Assembly: GCF_019802045.1 (NCBI RefSeq)
Contig: NZ_JAHVHU010000011.1
Span: forward strand, 145,131-209,130
Source: Membranihabitans marinus
GTDB lineage: Bacteria; Bacteroidota; Bacteroidia; Chitinophagales; Saprospiraceae
Reading direction: 5' to 3'
Length of the DNA: 64,000 nt
This document shows, piece by piece, positions 1 to 8,618 of this stretch. The notes beneath the pieces were generated by a model. That model did no database searches. It was not told where the DNA came from and worked only from the letters and a program-made list of their open reading frames with translations. Positions within the stretch are counted from its first letter, which is position 1. Each line of letters starts with the position of its first letter. The position numbers were made by a program, and so were the translations under genes.

Positions 1-199
1 TAAAGAAGGCGGCGGTTTGCCGCGTTCTTTCTGCCGAAGACACCAGGATCCGATCAAGGCGCCCCACCTTTTTCACTAATTCACCGGCCATTTTACGGGC
101 ATCCGAACGCCCACGTGCGTTGAGGGGGCGTTCAAAGTCCGATCGGTATTCTGCGCCGTGACTTGACTTCGCATGCCGTATTATAAATATCCTTTTCAT
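1..199 (-). CDS. SixA-like histidine phosphatase, N-terminal part (cut by window edge)
   Basis: The gene runs off the left edge; only the first 66 codons are visible. The protein opens MKRIFIIRHAKSS, the RH signature of the histidine phosphatase superfamily whose His is phosphorylated during catalysis. The following pattern, with DFERPLNARG near residues 22-31 and VSSAERTRQTA near 54-64, is typical of the short SixA-type phosphohistidine phosphatases. The start is the ATG at 197-199. The substrate cannot be told from the sequence. It is divergent from the next gene, with 130 bases between them. Confidence 0.75.
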   Translation of the reverse strand, partial: MKRIFIIRHAKSSHGAEYRSDFERPLNARGRSDARKMAGELVKKVGRLDRILVSSAERTRQTAAFF

Positions 200-329
200 C
201 GTTCCTCTATTTATTCCTATCTTTGAAGATCTTGTCCGGAAGTCTCAAAAATAAGACACTATTTCTGGATTATGGTTCAAAACAGAATGTTTTACCACAA
301 ATTAGTGAGTTTTTTAATGAAAATCTGAT

Positions 330-1676
330 ATGAAAAAAAGACTGGACGTCCAGTCATTACTCGAGGCAAGCAAAAAAGAGGACCTGGTCCACTTTTTAAA
401 GAATTGTTTTGCCAAAAACAAATCACTGACCAACGATTTCCTTATCCATTTTGCATCGACATTTGAACTTGATGAGACAGAATTTCACCTGATCACAGAT
501 CGCATTCATAAAATGCTCCCCGGCCGGCTGGCCAGTCTGTCCCACCGGAAAGCCAATCCCGTCAAAAAACATCTTCAGAATCTCATGGAGCAAACCCGGG
601 ATTGTCATTCCAGAGAGAATTTCCGGCAGGCATACGTCATTATCTCACACGTGATTCTACTACTGGACGCGTACACAGATATAATTCCGGAGAAATTCGG
701 TTTTAAAAAACTTCAAAAGAAAAGCTATCAACTGCTGGACCATATTTATCAGGAAAGTCCTGCTCCATCGCTTAAATCAACCATGCGATCCTTCCTGAGA
801 AAAATCATCCAGGAGGGAAAAGCCATTCCATTTGACGAACAGGTCAATCCATATTTGCTTCTTCTGGACTGGGAGAAAGAAATCAAAACAGCAACCGGTT
901 CGTTTTTGATCGATACTCTAAACCTAAAAATTAAAGAAAATCCGGAATACCGCGGACTCTGGCTTTCACAGCAAACTCAAATTTTGATTGATCAGGAAAA
1001 GGAGGACGACTTGATCGAATTAATCCAAAACCACGCAGACGACCAGGTAATTTACCAAACCTTTAATCGGTACCTTCCAAAAACTGCCTTAAAAAATAAC
1101 CTCTTGTCCTGTCTCAAAGAACAATACCAGCTTCAATCCAACCGCCAGATCAAAAATGAGATCTACCACATTCTTAAAAAACGCGATGCCCAAAAGAACG
1201 GAATGATCGATATCGCACTTCAGGAATTTTTTCAATCGGGAGATTTCGCGATATTAGAAGATCTGGTTCAACAACCAATTTGGGATGAATCCACCCTGGT
1301 CCGTTACCTGGAAGAGTATATCACGACCAAACCAGAGATCGAGCAATTTCATTTGTACTCAGCGTACAAATTTCTGGAGCGGCCGGACTTACTCAAAGAC
1401 CAGTTACTCTACGAAGAAAACATCTTTGAAATACTACCCTTTCTTGGGGCGGTCTATCCGGAATATAAAGCAGAGATTCAAAACAAGATAACCCATCTGA
1501 TCGAGATTTATCTTACATCACATTTTGGACGTCCGGCCATCAACTATCTGAACAATGTCCTGGCCGAGATCAATCGGCTCGGTCATTATGATCTACATGA
1601 TTACCTGATCCGGAAAATTCGTCATAATTTTGGCCACCGGAAGCATTTCCAAAAACTGATGAAAGAGCTCGTTTAA
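330..1676 (+). CDS. Conserved-looking helical protein of unknown function, coupled to rlmH
   Basis: A 448-residue protein without signal peptide or membrane segment, rich in Lys, Leu, Ile, Gln and Glu. It looks almost wholly alpha-helical, in a HEAT/TPR-like style. No catalytic motif is recognised. The last 80 residues (a segment reading HFGRPAINYLNNVL, then a basic tail with FGHRKHFQKLMKEL) resemble by eye the C-terminal helical part of SWIM zinc-finger-associated proteins, but no SWIM CxC...CxH motif is present, so this is only a hint. Its stop overlaps the rlmH start (TAATG at 1674-1678), so the two are translationally coupled and probably form an operon with the rhomboid gene. Confidence 0.8.
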   Translation: MKKRLDVQSLLEASKKEDLVHFLKNCFAKNKSLTNDFLIHFASTFELDETEFHLITDRIHKMLPGRLASLSHRKANPVKKHLQNLMEQTRDCHSRENFRQAYVIISHVILLLDAYTDIIPEKFGFKKLQKKSYQLLDHIYQESPAPSLKSTMRSFLRKIIQEGKAIPFDEQVNPYLLLLDWEKEIKTATGSFLIDTLNLKIKENPEYRGLWLSQQTQILIDQEKEDDLIELIQNHADDQVIYQTFNRYLPKTALKNNLLSCLKEQYQLQSNRQIKNEIYHILKKRDAQKNGMIDIALQEFFQSGDFAILEDLVQQPIWDESTLVRYLEEYITTKPEIEQFHLYSAYKFLERPDLLKDQLLYEENIFEILPFLGAVYPEYKAEIQNKITHLIEIYLTSHFGRPAINYLNNVLAEINRLGHYDLHDYLIRKIRHNFGHRKHFQKLMKELV

Positions 1677-2140
1677 TGAAAATAGAAATCTGGGCGGTCG
1701 GAAAATTAAAAAATAAGGCTCTGGCATCCAATATAGAACAGTACCTGAAGCGGCTGCGCAAATATCAAAACGTCCGCATAGAAGAAATATCCATCCGGGC
1801 CAAGTCCACAGATGCGGATTTTCTCAAAAAAGCGGAAGCTGACAAGATACTTTCCCGGTTAACGCCGGGTGATCATTTGATATTGATGGATGAAGGCGGT
1901 CAATCCTTCACCTCGACCAAGTTTGCCCAATTTCTTCAAAAAGCAGTCATGAAGCCGGTGAATCGAATCGTATTTCTCATTGGCGGAGCACACGGATTTG
2001 ATCAATCGGTCTATGATCGATCACAGCATAAGATCAGTCTTTCCGGCATGACTTTTCCGCATGATCTGGCGCGGTTAATGACCGTCGAGCAGCTCTACCG
2101 GGCTTTTTCCATATTAAATCATTCACCCTACCACCACTGA
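1676..2140 (+). CDS. rlmH: 23S rRNA (pseudouridine-1915-N3)-methyltransferase RlmH
   Basis: A 154-residue SPOUT methyltransferase, the usual RlmH length, which methylates pseudouridine 1915 in helix 69 of 23S rRNA on assembled ribosomes using SAM. Diagnostic features are the glycine-rich SAM-knot motif IGGAHG at residues 102-107, the conserved SLSGMTFPHDLARL block at 121-134, the EQLYRA helix that follows, and the C-terminal HSPYHH. The start is fixed by the one-base overlap with the upstream stop. The rhomboid gene begins 5 bases after its stop. Confidence 0.95.
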   Translation: MKIEIWAVGKLKNKALASNIEQYLKRLRKYQNVRIEEISIRAKSTDADFLKKAEADKILSRLTPGDHLILMDEGGQSFTSTKFAQFLQKAVMKPVNRIVFLIGGAHGFDQSVYDRSQHKISLSGMTFPHDLARLMTVEQLYRAFSILNHSPYHH

Positions 2141-2145
2141 ATATT

Positions 2146-2766
2146 ATGAGTATAACACTGATACTTTGTGCGATTATTTTTGGCATCTCGCTCTGGGGTT
2201 TCAATTCACCAGCCCTGTTTCATAACCTCATGCACTTCCCCTATCAGGAGGCGCGCGATAAGTCCTATTACCGCTTATTCACATCGATCTTTCTGCACGG
2301 AAGCTGGCTTCACTTGCTGGTCAACCTTTTTGTGTTCTACACTTTTGGAGAGGCGATAGAATATCAGTTTGGCCATTTGTTTGGTCCGGTCCTGGGAAAG
2401 ATCAATTTCATTTTACTGTTTGTGTTATCTGGTGTCCTGGCTGATGTATTTACCTACCGGAAATACAGTGACAACCCCAATTTTCGCTCGGTCGGTGCCT
2501 CCGGATCCATTTCGGGGATCATGTTTGCCTACGTCCTCTTTTATCCATTGGAGTATCTGTATTTGTATGGCATCATTCCTATTCCCGGAATTATTGCTGC
2601 CGTATTGTATTTGTGGTATTCCAACTACGCGTCCAAGAAAGAAGGAGGCCGAATCGATCACAATGCACACTTCTTTGGTGCCGTCACCGGTTTAGTTTTT
2701 ACGATTATCGTCTATCCTCCGGTGGTATCCCATTTTATAAATGAACTTTTGTCTGTATTAGGATAA
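2146..2766 (+). CDS. Rhomboid-family intramembrane serine protease
   Basis: A 206-residue polytopic membrane protein with about six hydrophobic segments. The rhomboid catalytic dyad is visible: Ser119 in GASG (117-120) and His175 in the late segment NAHFFGA. The early signature HGSWLHLLVN (51-60) matches the HxxxHLxxN oxyanion/structural motif. The family cleaves transmembrane substrates within the bilayer; no substrate can be named. It sits 5 bases after rlmH and is probably cotranscribed with it. Confidence 0.88.
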   Translation: MSITLILCAIIFGISLWGFNSPALFHNLMHFPYQEARDKSYYRLFTSIFLHGSWLHLLVNLFVFYTFGEAIEYQFGHLFGPVLGKINFILLFVLSGVLADVFTYRKYSDNPNFRSVGASGSISGIMFAYVLFYPLEYLYLYGIIPIPGIIAAVLYLWYSNYASKKEGGRIDHNAHFFGAVTGLVFTIIVYPPVVSHFINELLSVLG

Positions 2767-3383
2767 CAACAAAATAGCCAGAATTCGAAGTACTGCCTTA
2801 TTTTACTCGACCCCAATGAAAGGTCGGGATTCATCGCTGATTCGCTATTGATTCTTAAGGGCTCAATGTGGATATTGTATTGCCTGAGAGCTTACAATCG
2901 CAGGTATTTTATCACCAACCCGAGTCTTGTCATTCAGATTTGTCACATTGTGTTGGACAATTCCGTATAAGATTCAGTAGACATTCAAAGATTGTCGAGG
3001 AAAAAAACGGAGGTTTTACTGTAGTTACTCCGAGTATTTTTGACGAAGAGCATCGAAGAATAGGTCAGAATATAGGCGGCAATTATGAATTCAAATGGTA
3101 TTAAAACCTCATTCAGAAGTTGAGAAAATTTATGGAAAGTAACCTAGACAGGTCGCGCCATCAAGGTCTGAACAGGATGCCTTTGATGAACACGATAGAC
3201 ACGACAATTTTTTTTAACCCCGGATATTGAATTTACAACTCAATACTCTATCATCTCCATACACGCTACCCAAAAGACAACCACTTTTCACGACAATCAC
3301 AACCAATAGCTTTCGACAACCACTAAATCACCGCATCAAACGATGGACTTCACCCAAGTCGGATTTGGTTGCACGTCCCCTTT
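2767..3383. other. Intergenic stretch of about 600 bases without a confident gene
   Basis: Only a GTG-started frame of 78 codons at 2868-3104 is open on the plus strand; it matches no family I recognise and has no promoter-like element. A short inverted repeat CGACC...GGTCG lies near 2809-2827. The stretch has more A/T than its neighbours and may be a decayed gene or a 3' region shared by the convergent rhomboid and flippase genes. Confidence 0.4.
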
Positions 3384-4742
3384 TCAGGGAGAAATCAGCA
3401 TCTCCACCCAGTCTCCAGAGAACAGCCCATATTTTATCACAAAAGCCAATACCACTGTGATTGCAAAAGTCAGATACAATCGCACGGGAACGTACCTCTG
3501 CATGGTTATACGCAATCTCGTACGTACCAGGTACAAACTGGCTCCCAACTCAAAACTATGAGCTGCCAGGGTTCCCAAGATCAAGCCTAAAACACCCAAG
3601 GACCAATACAGAGCCACACTCACTACCACATTAATCACGAGTTCCCCCACAGATACCCAAAGCAAGGGGCGGAATAACCGATGCGCCATAAGAATGGGCC
3701 GGGGAAATAATACCCGTACCAGGATCAGCAGGACATATAAATCAAATACAAACGAAGCCGGTATAAATGCATCGCTGTATACCCATGAAAATAAAAAATG
3801 GCTCGAAAGCATCAGAATCAGGCTCAATGGTAAAAACAGTCGTATAAACCGTTGGCTTCCCTTTTTGATTCGATCCAATCCCTGTCCTGTGGAACTGGCA
3901 TGAATCATAGCCGTGCTGAAGGTAGTGGTCAAAATCACAAAAAACGGAAGTTCTCTGCCTCCATACCTGAAAAATGCAAACACTTCCCCGGTTCCATAAA
4001 AGTATTGCACCCAAAATCCATCGGACCACACACTCAAAAACCCAATACCCTGGATCAGCATCAGTATCGTCAAATGAGGAACGTGAGGAAGAAATGGTTG
4101 CCTGGGACTCCCCTGCTCCGATTTTTTATAAAAATAAAACCACACCGCCACAACCGGTAGCGCGAAAACCAACAAATACCGGTATACAACATCCAATAGC
4201 ACGCCCTCCTTCAACAAGACAAAGAATGACCCAACATAGATTAAGAAAAAATAAATCGAAAACAGATAAATAAACTTCTTCCAACCTTTTTGGTGGGCAT
4301 AATAAATCAGGAGAATAAGTCCTTGCAACAAAAAATGAAATAATAAGTAAAAGTAGAAGCCCGTAGGGGGTTTGCTCAATACACCGTAAAAGGCCAGGAC
4401 TTCAATGCCTCCGCTAACAACGGCGAACATTCCGGTGCCAAACACGAAAAACAACCGACTGTAACTTCGAAACAACACACCCTTGTCTACGGATTTCGTC
4501 TGTCCGCCGTCTGCCATAAATCCTTGAATAAATCCATGAATCCACCAACCGGTCACAATAGAACTCAGAAATAGGACGTATTCATAAGAAGCGATCTGAT
4601 CGACCGAAAGAGGTATTCGGACCAGAAGAATGGACACGATAAAAAAAGCTGCAAACCGCATTACATTGAAGAATTGCAACGCAAATACCGAGTCCTTCCA
4701 TCGCCGGTGAAAATTATCCTTGATGGCTGCCCTAAAAGACAA
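3384..4742 (-). CDS. Polytopic membrane protein, polysaccharide flippase-like (MOP/Wzx-type)
   Basis: About 450 residues with roughly 12 hydrophobic segments, few charged loops, and the overall look of MATE/oligosaccharide-flippase (MOP superfamily) proteins that move lipid-linked sugars across the inner membrane. No short signature confirms this, so the name is a family-level inference. The longest frame begins with a TTG at 4742 with no ATG upstream before a stop. The first ATG in frame is at 4661, just before the first membrane helix, so the true start is uncertain. It is convergent with the rhomboid gene and divergent from the LysM gene. Confidence 0.65.
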   Translation of the reverse strand: MSFRAAIKDNFHRRWKDSVFALQFFNVMRFAAFFIVSILLVRIPLSVDQIASYEYVLFLSSIVTGWWIHGFIQGFMADGGQTKSVDKGVLFRSYSRLFFVFGTGMFAVVSGGIEVLAFYGVLSKPPTGFYFYLLFHFLLQGLILLIYYAHQKGWKKFIYLFSIYFFLIYVGSFFVLLKEGVLLDVVYRYLLVFALPVVAVWFYFYKKSEQGSPRQPFLPHVPHLTILMLIQGIGFLSVWSDGFWVQYFYGTGEVFAFFRYGGRELPFFVILTTTFSTAMIHASSTGQGLDRIKKGSQRFIRLFLPLSLILMLSSHFLFSWVYSDAFIPASFVFDLYVLLILVRVLFPRPILMAHRLFRPLLWVSVGELVINVVVSVALYWSLGVLGLILGTLAAHSFELGASLYLVRTRLRITMQRYVPVRLYLTFAITVVLAFVIKYGLFSGDWVEMLISP

Positions 4743-4789
4743 ATCTATATTTTTCAGTCATTAATAAATGATATTTAATCATAATGTAT

Positions 4790-4797
4790 TATATTTG
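4790..4797 (+). promoter_or_regulatory. Bacteroidota -7 element TATATTTG for the LysM gene
   Basis: Exact match to the TAnnTTTG -7 consensus of the Bacteroidota primary sigma factor, 16 bases before the ATG at 4814. The -33 TTG is not clear. Confidence 0.5.
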
Positions 4798-4813
4798 AGG
4801 AAACACATCAGTT

Positions 4814-5836
4814 ATGACAAAGATACGACTATTCCTGTTTTTACTACTTACTCCGTTTTTAATCATTCCGGCGTTGGCTCAAAAGCCGGGTCTGGAGGTA
4901 TCCATAAACAATCAGAACCAACCCATTATCCATCACACACTGGAACAGGGTCAAACGGTATATGGGATTTCCAAGTCCTACGATGTAGATCTTGGTAGCC
5001 TGATTGCACAACTTCCGGGCAACACAGTAGATGATCTGAAAATCGGTCAGGATATTGTTGTCCCCATTGATAAGAAGAAAATTTGCTACAACCCCATGGA
5101 TTGTAATACAACCAGCAGAATACCCATCTACTACACCGCACAGCGGAAAGACAACTTGTTTCGAATAGCCCGGATTTATTTTGATACGTCCGTGGAACAA
5201 CTTAAAATGCTGAACCACATGAGTACCACGATCCTTTCGGACAATCAGGTATTGACCATTGGCTGGTTGCCTTACACCGATGAATGGCACTCGTATCTCA
5301 GTCCCCGACAAGTAGAAGCCATTGTCCAGGTCACCCCTCAGGAAGCTGAGATCACAGAAGAAGCTTCCGATGCCAGCCCGGATATTGAGTCGGACTTCCA
5401 TCCCGAACCGGAGCCTGTGTTGCTGACCATGAAGGATGATAAAGCGGCAGAAGTCAATGCCGTATTGGAAGGGATCGGGACCCGGAACGAGCGAAACAAT
5501 GAACGCATCTATGAAGAGGAAATGGATGCCTCCCCCGCGTTCAATCCCGATCACCGAAAGCTCATTTCACTAGGAGCTACGGCATACTGGAACAAAAACA
5601 AAAGCTCCAAAAAAGGATTTTATTTGTTGCATAAAACCCTTCCGACCAACACGATGATCCGAATCACTAATCCGGTGACGAATCAAACCGTTTTGGCCAA
5701 AGTCGTCGGAAAAATACCCGATAACATCTATGCGCCCGAAATCAGTCTCGTAGTGACCACAGAAGTGGCCCGAGCATTGGGAGCAATAGATCAGAAGTTC
5801 TATACGAAGATTACTTATCCGGAATTGGATTTATGA
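4814..5836 (+). CDS. Secreted LysM protein with C-terminal RlpA-like double-psi barrel
   Basis: A 340-residue exported protein: signal peptide 1-22 ending PALAQ, then two LysM-like peptidoglycan-binding modules (about 35-80, with the pattern GQTVYGISKSY, and about 97-150, with DNLFRIARIY). An acidic linker follows (about 165-225). The C-terminal domain (about 240-335) resembles the RlpA double-psi beta barrel: a LLHKTLPTNTMIRITN block matches the AHrtLPxGTxVxVTN motif, but the usual DRGP catalytic segment is replaced. It is therefore more likely a cell-wall binding or structural protein than an active lytic transglycosylase. It stands alone, divergent from the flippase-like gene. Confidence 0.8.
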   Translation: MTKIRLFLFLLLTPFLIIPALAQKPGLEVSINNQNQPIIHHTLEQGQTVYGISKSYDVDLGSLIAQLPGNTVDDLKIGQDIVVPIDKKKICYNPMDCNTTSRIPIYYTAQRKDNLFRIARIYFDTSVEQLKMLNHMSTTILSDNQVLTIGWLPYTDEWHSYLSPRQVEAIVQVTPQEAEITEEASDASPDIESDFHPEPEPVLLTMKDDKAAEVNAVLEGIGTRNERNNERIYEEEMDASPAFNPDHRKLISLGATAYWNKNKSSKKGFYLLHKTLPTNTMIRITNPVTNQTVLAKVVGKIPDNIYAPEISLVVTTEVARALGAIDQKFYTKITYPELDL

Positions 5837-6006
5837 TGGCTTATTTTGGCACAGATTGACGGTATGACCTCAGCGTGATCAACCCGGAAGTCTGGCTCAT
5901 ACTCCTGATTAAAATTAGTTGGAATATCAAAAGAAAATGTGCTTTGCCGTATTCTCGACGAATCTGAAGTTTGAAATGCTTGGCGAAATTAGGGTCTTTG
6001 CGGTGT

Positions 6007-6186
6007 TTATTCCTCATCAAACGCCTTAGTGATCCACCGGATCATCAAGCCCATTAATGCGATAATAACTACTAATACAACCAAAGCGATTTTTTACACA
6101 CTGGGCACTGCATCGCTTGCAACCACCATGAGCAAATAAGCTCCACTGACAATTAAACTGATCTTCTCCGCTTTCGTCCACGCCAT
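6007..6186 (-). pseudogene. Two-helix small membrane protein interrupted by an in-frame stop
   Basis: Reading from the ATG at 6184-6186, the frame encodes MAWTKAEKIS and a first membrane helix, then hits TAA at 6094-6096 (codon 31). It continues in the same frame with a second clean membrane helix (IALVVLVVIIALMGL) to a final TAA at 6007-6009. The frame is kept on both sides, so this is a nonsense substitution, not an indel. The full length would be 59 residues with the same plan as the 58-residue protein at 6599-6775: KAE, helix, SD loop, helix, polar tail. It may be a recent pseudogene, or a 30-residue single-helix peptide may still be made. Confidence 0.6.
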
Positions 6187-6251
6187 AAGAATTGATTATG
6201 CCTCAATTAACGTATAAATTTACTCCGTAAAATATCTCCCAAGAAGCATTC

Positions 6252-6593
6252 TCACTGCCAAACCATTGAAATGATATACATCACCGGCAGGGCGATCACG
6301 CCCAGGATACAAAATACCATCATCCCCTTTCTTAGTATTTTACCGTATTCATCTTCGTTCTCCGATCGGCTTCCCGCAATCAAAGGCACTAAACCAAGCA
6401 TAATTAAAAGCATTCCCATATCGGATATGTATTCGTTTTCGTCCCACAGGAATCTACTGAAGATGGATAAAACACCGCCCGCCAATAACAGCACCTGACC
6501 CATTCTAAAAATAAGTCGCCACCGTTGATCCTTGACACGGTACCGGACCCAGGGATTATCGGGTATTTTCTTTTTGTCCGAGATGATGATCAT
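6252..6593 (-). CDS. Small integral membrane protein of unknown function
   Basis: A 113-residue protein with a charged N-terminus and about three hydrophobic segments (around 31-47, 58-74 and 90-110) separated by a loop rich in Glu, Asp and Ser. No family is recognised. Its start is 5 bases after the stop of the 58-residue membrane protein upstream, so both are likely cotranscribed, with the interrupted paralogue following downstream. A role at the membrane is all that can be said. Confidence 0.65.
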   Translation of the reverse strand: MIIISDKKKIPDNPWVRYRVKDQRWRLIFRMGQVLLLAGGVLSIFSRFLWDENEYISDMGMLLIMLGLVPLIAGSRSENEDEYGKILRKGMMVFCILGVIALPVMYIISMVWQ

Positions 6594-6598
6594 TCCCT

Positions 6599-6775
6599 TT
6601 ACTTTTTATAAGGTGGTGGATAATATATATAGAAAACCCACACTATAACACAGAGCGCAGCCAAAGCAATCATTAACCCACCCGAACGATCTGATCCTGT
6701 GACAGTAATCCCCCAAACCATACCCCAGAAGAATATCTCTGCTTTCTCTATTCGCCTTTTCATTCCGATTTTCAT
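6599..6775 (-). CDS. 58-residue two-helix membrane protein
   Basis: A short frame from the ATG at 6773-6775 to TAA at 6599-6601. The product has a basic N-terminus (MKIGMKRRIEKAE), one helix, a SDRSGG turn, a second helix (LMIALAALCVIVWVFYIYY) and a tail PPPYKK. It is the first gene of a minus-strand group of three tiny membrane proteins. No homologue is recognised. Coding is supported by the clean topology, the 5-base spacing to the next gene and the look-alike at 6007-6186. Confidence 0.55.
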   Translation of the reverse strand: MKIGMKRRIEKAEIFFWGMVWGITVTGSDRSGGLMIALAALCVIVWVFYIYYPPPYKK

Positions 6776-7046
6776 CTTAATGTATTTCCGACAAAAGTCT
6801 CCCCTATTAAACGACTACAATCATTTGTAGACCACAACCACAATAATCCATACATTAATTTTCAGTATTGACTAAATTTCAGATTAAACATACTGAATAT
6901 TGGTTAAAATACAAAATAGGAGCGGACTCCCCACAGACTATTGGCGCTATTGACTCGGAATGAATGTTTCTCCCTCCTAACTTAACTCCTAAAAGCGAAG
7001 TTTAGATGTAGGAGGCGCCCCTTCAACTATTTACTTAATTTTTTCC

Positions 7047-7054
7047 TACCTTTG
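7047..7054 (+). promoter_or_regulatory. Bacteroidota -7 element TACCTTTG for the CBS-like gene
   Basis: Exact TAnnTTTG match ending 26 bases before the ATG at 7081. The 270 bases before it hold no gene, only a small perfect hairpin (CTACAA-TCAT-TTGTAG, 6815-6830). Confidence 0.6.
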
Positions 7055-7080
7055 CGCGCTTAAATCAACGAACTACACAG

Positions 7081-8451
7081 ATGGCTAATAAAGTTTATGA
7101 CGATATTCTTCAGACCATTGGTGATACACCTTTGGTCCGCATCAACAATATCCTTTCCGACTGTCCGGCTACAATCTACGCCAAGGTCGAATATTTCAAC
7201 CCGGGACATTCCATCAAAGACCGGATCGGCCTGCGTATGGTGGAAGATGCCGAGAAAAGAGGAGACCTAAAACCGGGTGGCACCATTATAGAGTGCACTT
7301 CCGGAAACACGGGTATGGGACTGGCCCTAGCCGCCATTATCAAAGGCTACCACTGTATTTTTACCACAAACGATAAACAATCGAAAGAAAAACTGGATGT
7401 GCTGCGTGCACTTGGCGCTGAGGTGGTTGTGTGTCCAACCGAAGTAGCCCCCGATGATCCGAGATCGTATTATTCAGTGGCTGAAAAGCTAAACAAGGAA
7501 ATCCCAAACAGCTACTGGTGCAATCAATACGACAACCTGAGTAACCGGGAAGCACATTACGATTCGACCGGTCCGGAAATATGGGATCAAACCGAAGGCA
7601 AAATTACACATTTTGTCGTACCCACCGGTACCGGTGGCACCATTTCCGGTTCTGCGAAATACCTTAAAGAGCAAAATCCGGATATAAAGGTGTGGGGGGT
7701 TGACGCCTATGGTTCTGTATTCAAAAAATATAAAGAAACGGGGGTTTTTGATGAAAAAGAAATCTATCCGTACGTACTGGAAGGGATTGGTGAAGATCTC
7801 ATTCCGGCCAATGTCGATTTTGACCTAATTGATCTTTTTGAGAAAGTTACGGATAAAGATGCTGCGGTCATGACCAGAAGGATGGCTCGTGAAGAAGGCT
7901 TGCTTGTGGGTTATTCATCCGGTTCGGCCCTACAGGCTGTGCTTCAGCTTCAGGACCAACTCACGAAAGATGATGTGGTCGTGATGATCCTGCACGATCA
8001 CGGCAGTCGCTATATTAACAAAATATACAATGACAATTGGATGATGGAGCGCGGTTTTCTGAGCCGCGGCAGAACCATCCGGCACATCGTGGAAGCCAAG
8101 GCAGGCGAGGAATTGATCACGGCAGCACCGGATGACAATTTACGCTCCGTCCTAGATAAGATCACCACAAATGGCATTTCGCAACTGCCCATATTCCAGG
8201 ATGAAGATCCCATTGGTTCGATCAATGAAACTGACATTTTAAATCATGTCATGGGTCAGGAAGATAAATTGGACGATGCTGTAAAGTCAATTATGCAAAA
8301 GCCTTTTCCGGTTGTGGAGTATGATTACCCCGGCAATGAAGTGGCGCAACTGCTCTCCAAAACCAATACGGCGGTGCTATCCCGTGATCGAAGTGGAAAG
8401 TACCAAATTATAACATCCTATGATTTATTGAAAAATTTAAATGCGCAATGA
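7081..8451 (+). CDS. Cystathionine beta-synthase-like PLP enzyme with C-terminal CBS pair
   Basis: A 456-residue fold-II PLP enzyme. The PLP Lys is K46 in SIKDR, the substrate loop is TSGNTG (73-78), and the phosphate-binding loop is GTGGT (183-187). Residues 1-335 form the cysteine synthase/CBS catalytic domain; about 345-456 hold two CBS motifs, the usual adenosyl-ligand regulatory module. The architecture fits cystathionine beta-synthase (serine plus homocysteine) in reverse transsulfuration, though a cysteine synthase role is also possible. There is no heme-binding N-terminal extension as in the animal enzyme. It is monocistronic, with its own promoter. Confidence 0.88.
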   Translation: MANKVYDDILQTIGDTPLVRINNILSDCPATIYAKVEYFNPGHSIKDRIGLRMVEDAEKRGDLKPGGTIIECTSGNTGMGLALAAIIKGYHCIFTTNDKQSKEKLDVLRALGAEVVVCPTEVAPDDPRSYYSVAEKLNKEIPNSYWCNQYDNLSNREAHYDSTGPEIWDQTEGKITHFVVPTGTGGTISGSAKYLKEQNPDIKVWGVDAYGSVFKKYKETGVFDEKEIYPYVLEGIGEDLIPANVDFDLIDLFEKVTDKDAAVMTRRMAREEGLLVGYSSGSALQAVLQLQDQLTKDDVVVMILHDHGSRYINKIYNDNWMMERGFLSRGRTIRHIVEAKAGEELITAAPDDNLRSVLDKITTNGISQLPIFQDEDPIGSINETDILNHVMGQEDKLDDAVKSIMQKPFPVVEYDYPGNEVAQLLSKTNTAVLSRDRSGKYQIITSYDLLKNLNAQ

Positions 8452-8600
8452 TCGTTAGATAACCAGGTAAGTAGATGGTTTTTCTATTTTATGATCACAG
8501 ATCAGTTATGATGAAATGAAAGGCATGTTACTGCAACCGATACAAATGATGTATTCCTGTCCGCCAAAACAGAGGCAGGGATTAAGTCAAATATAAAGAA

Positions 8601-8608
8601 TACCTTTA
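8601..8608 (+). promoter_or_regulatory. Probable -7 element TACCTTTA for the PorP/SprF gene
   Basis: Matches TAnnTTT with A in the last place, 10 bases before the ATG at 8619; it implies a very short leader. Confidence 0.4.
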
Positions 8609-8618
8609 GCCATTCCTG

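Noticed and set aside
2868..3104. GTG-started frame of 78 codons on the plus strand
   Set aside because: No family, no promoter and a weak start codon; the surrounding stretch looks non-coding.
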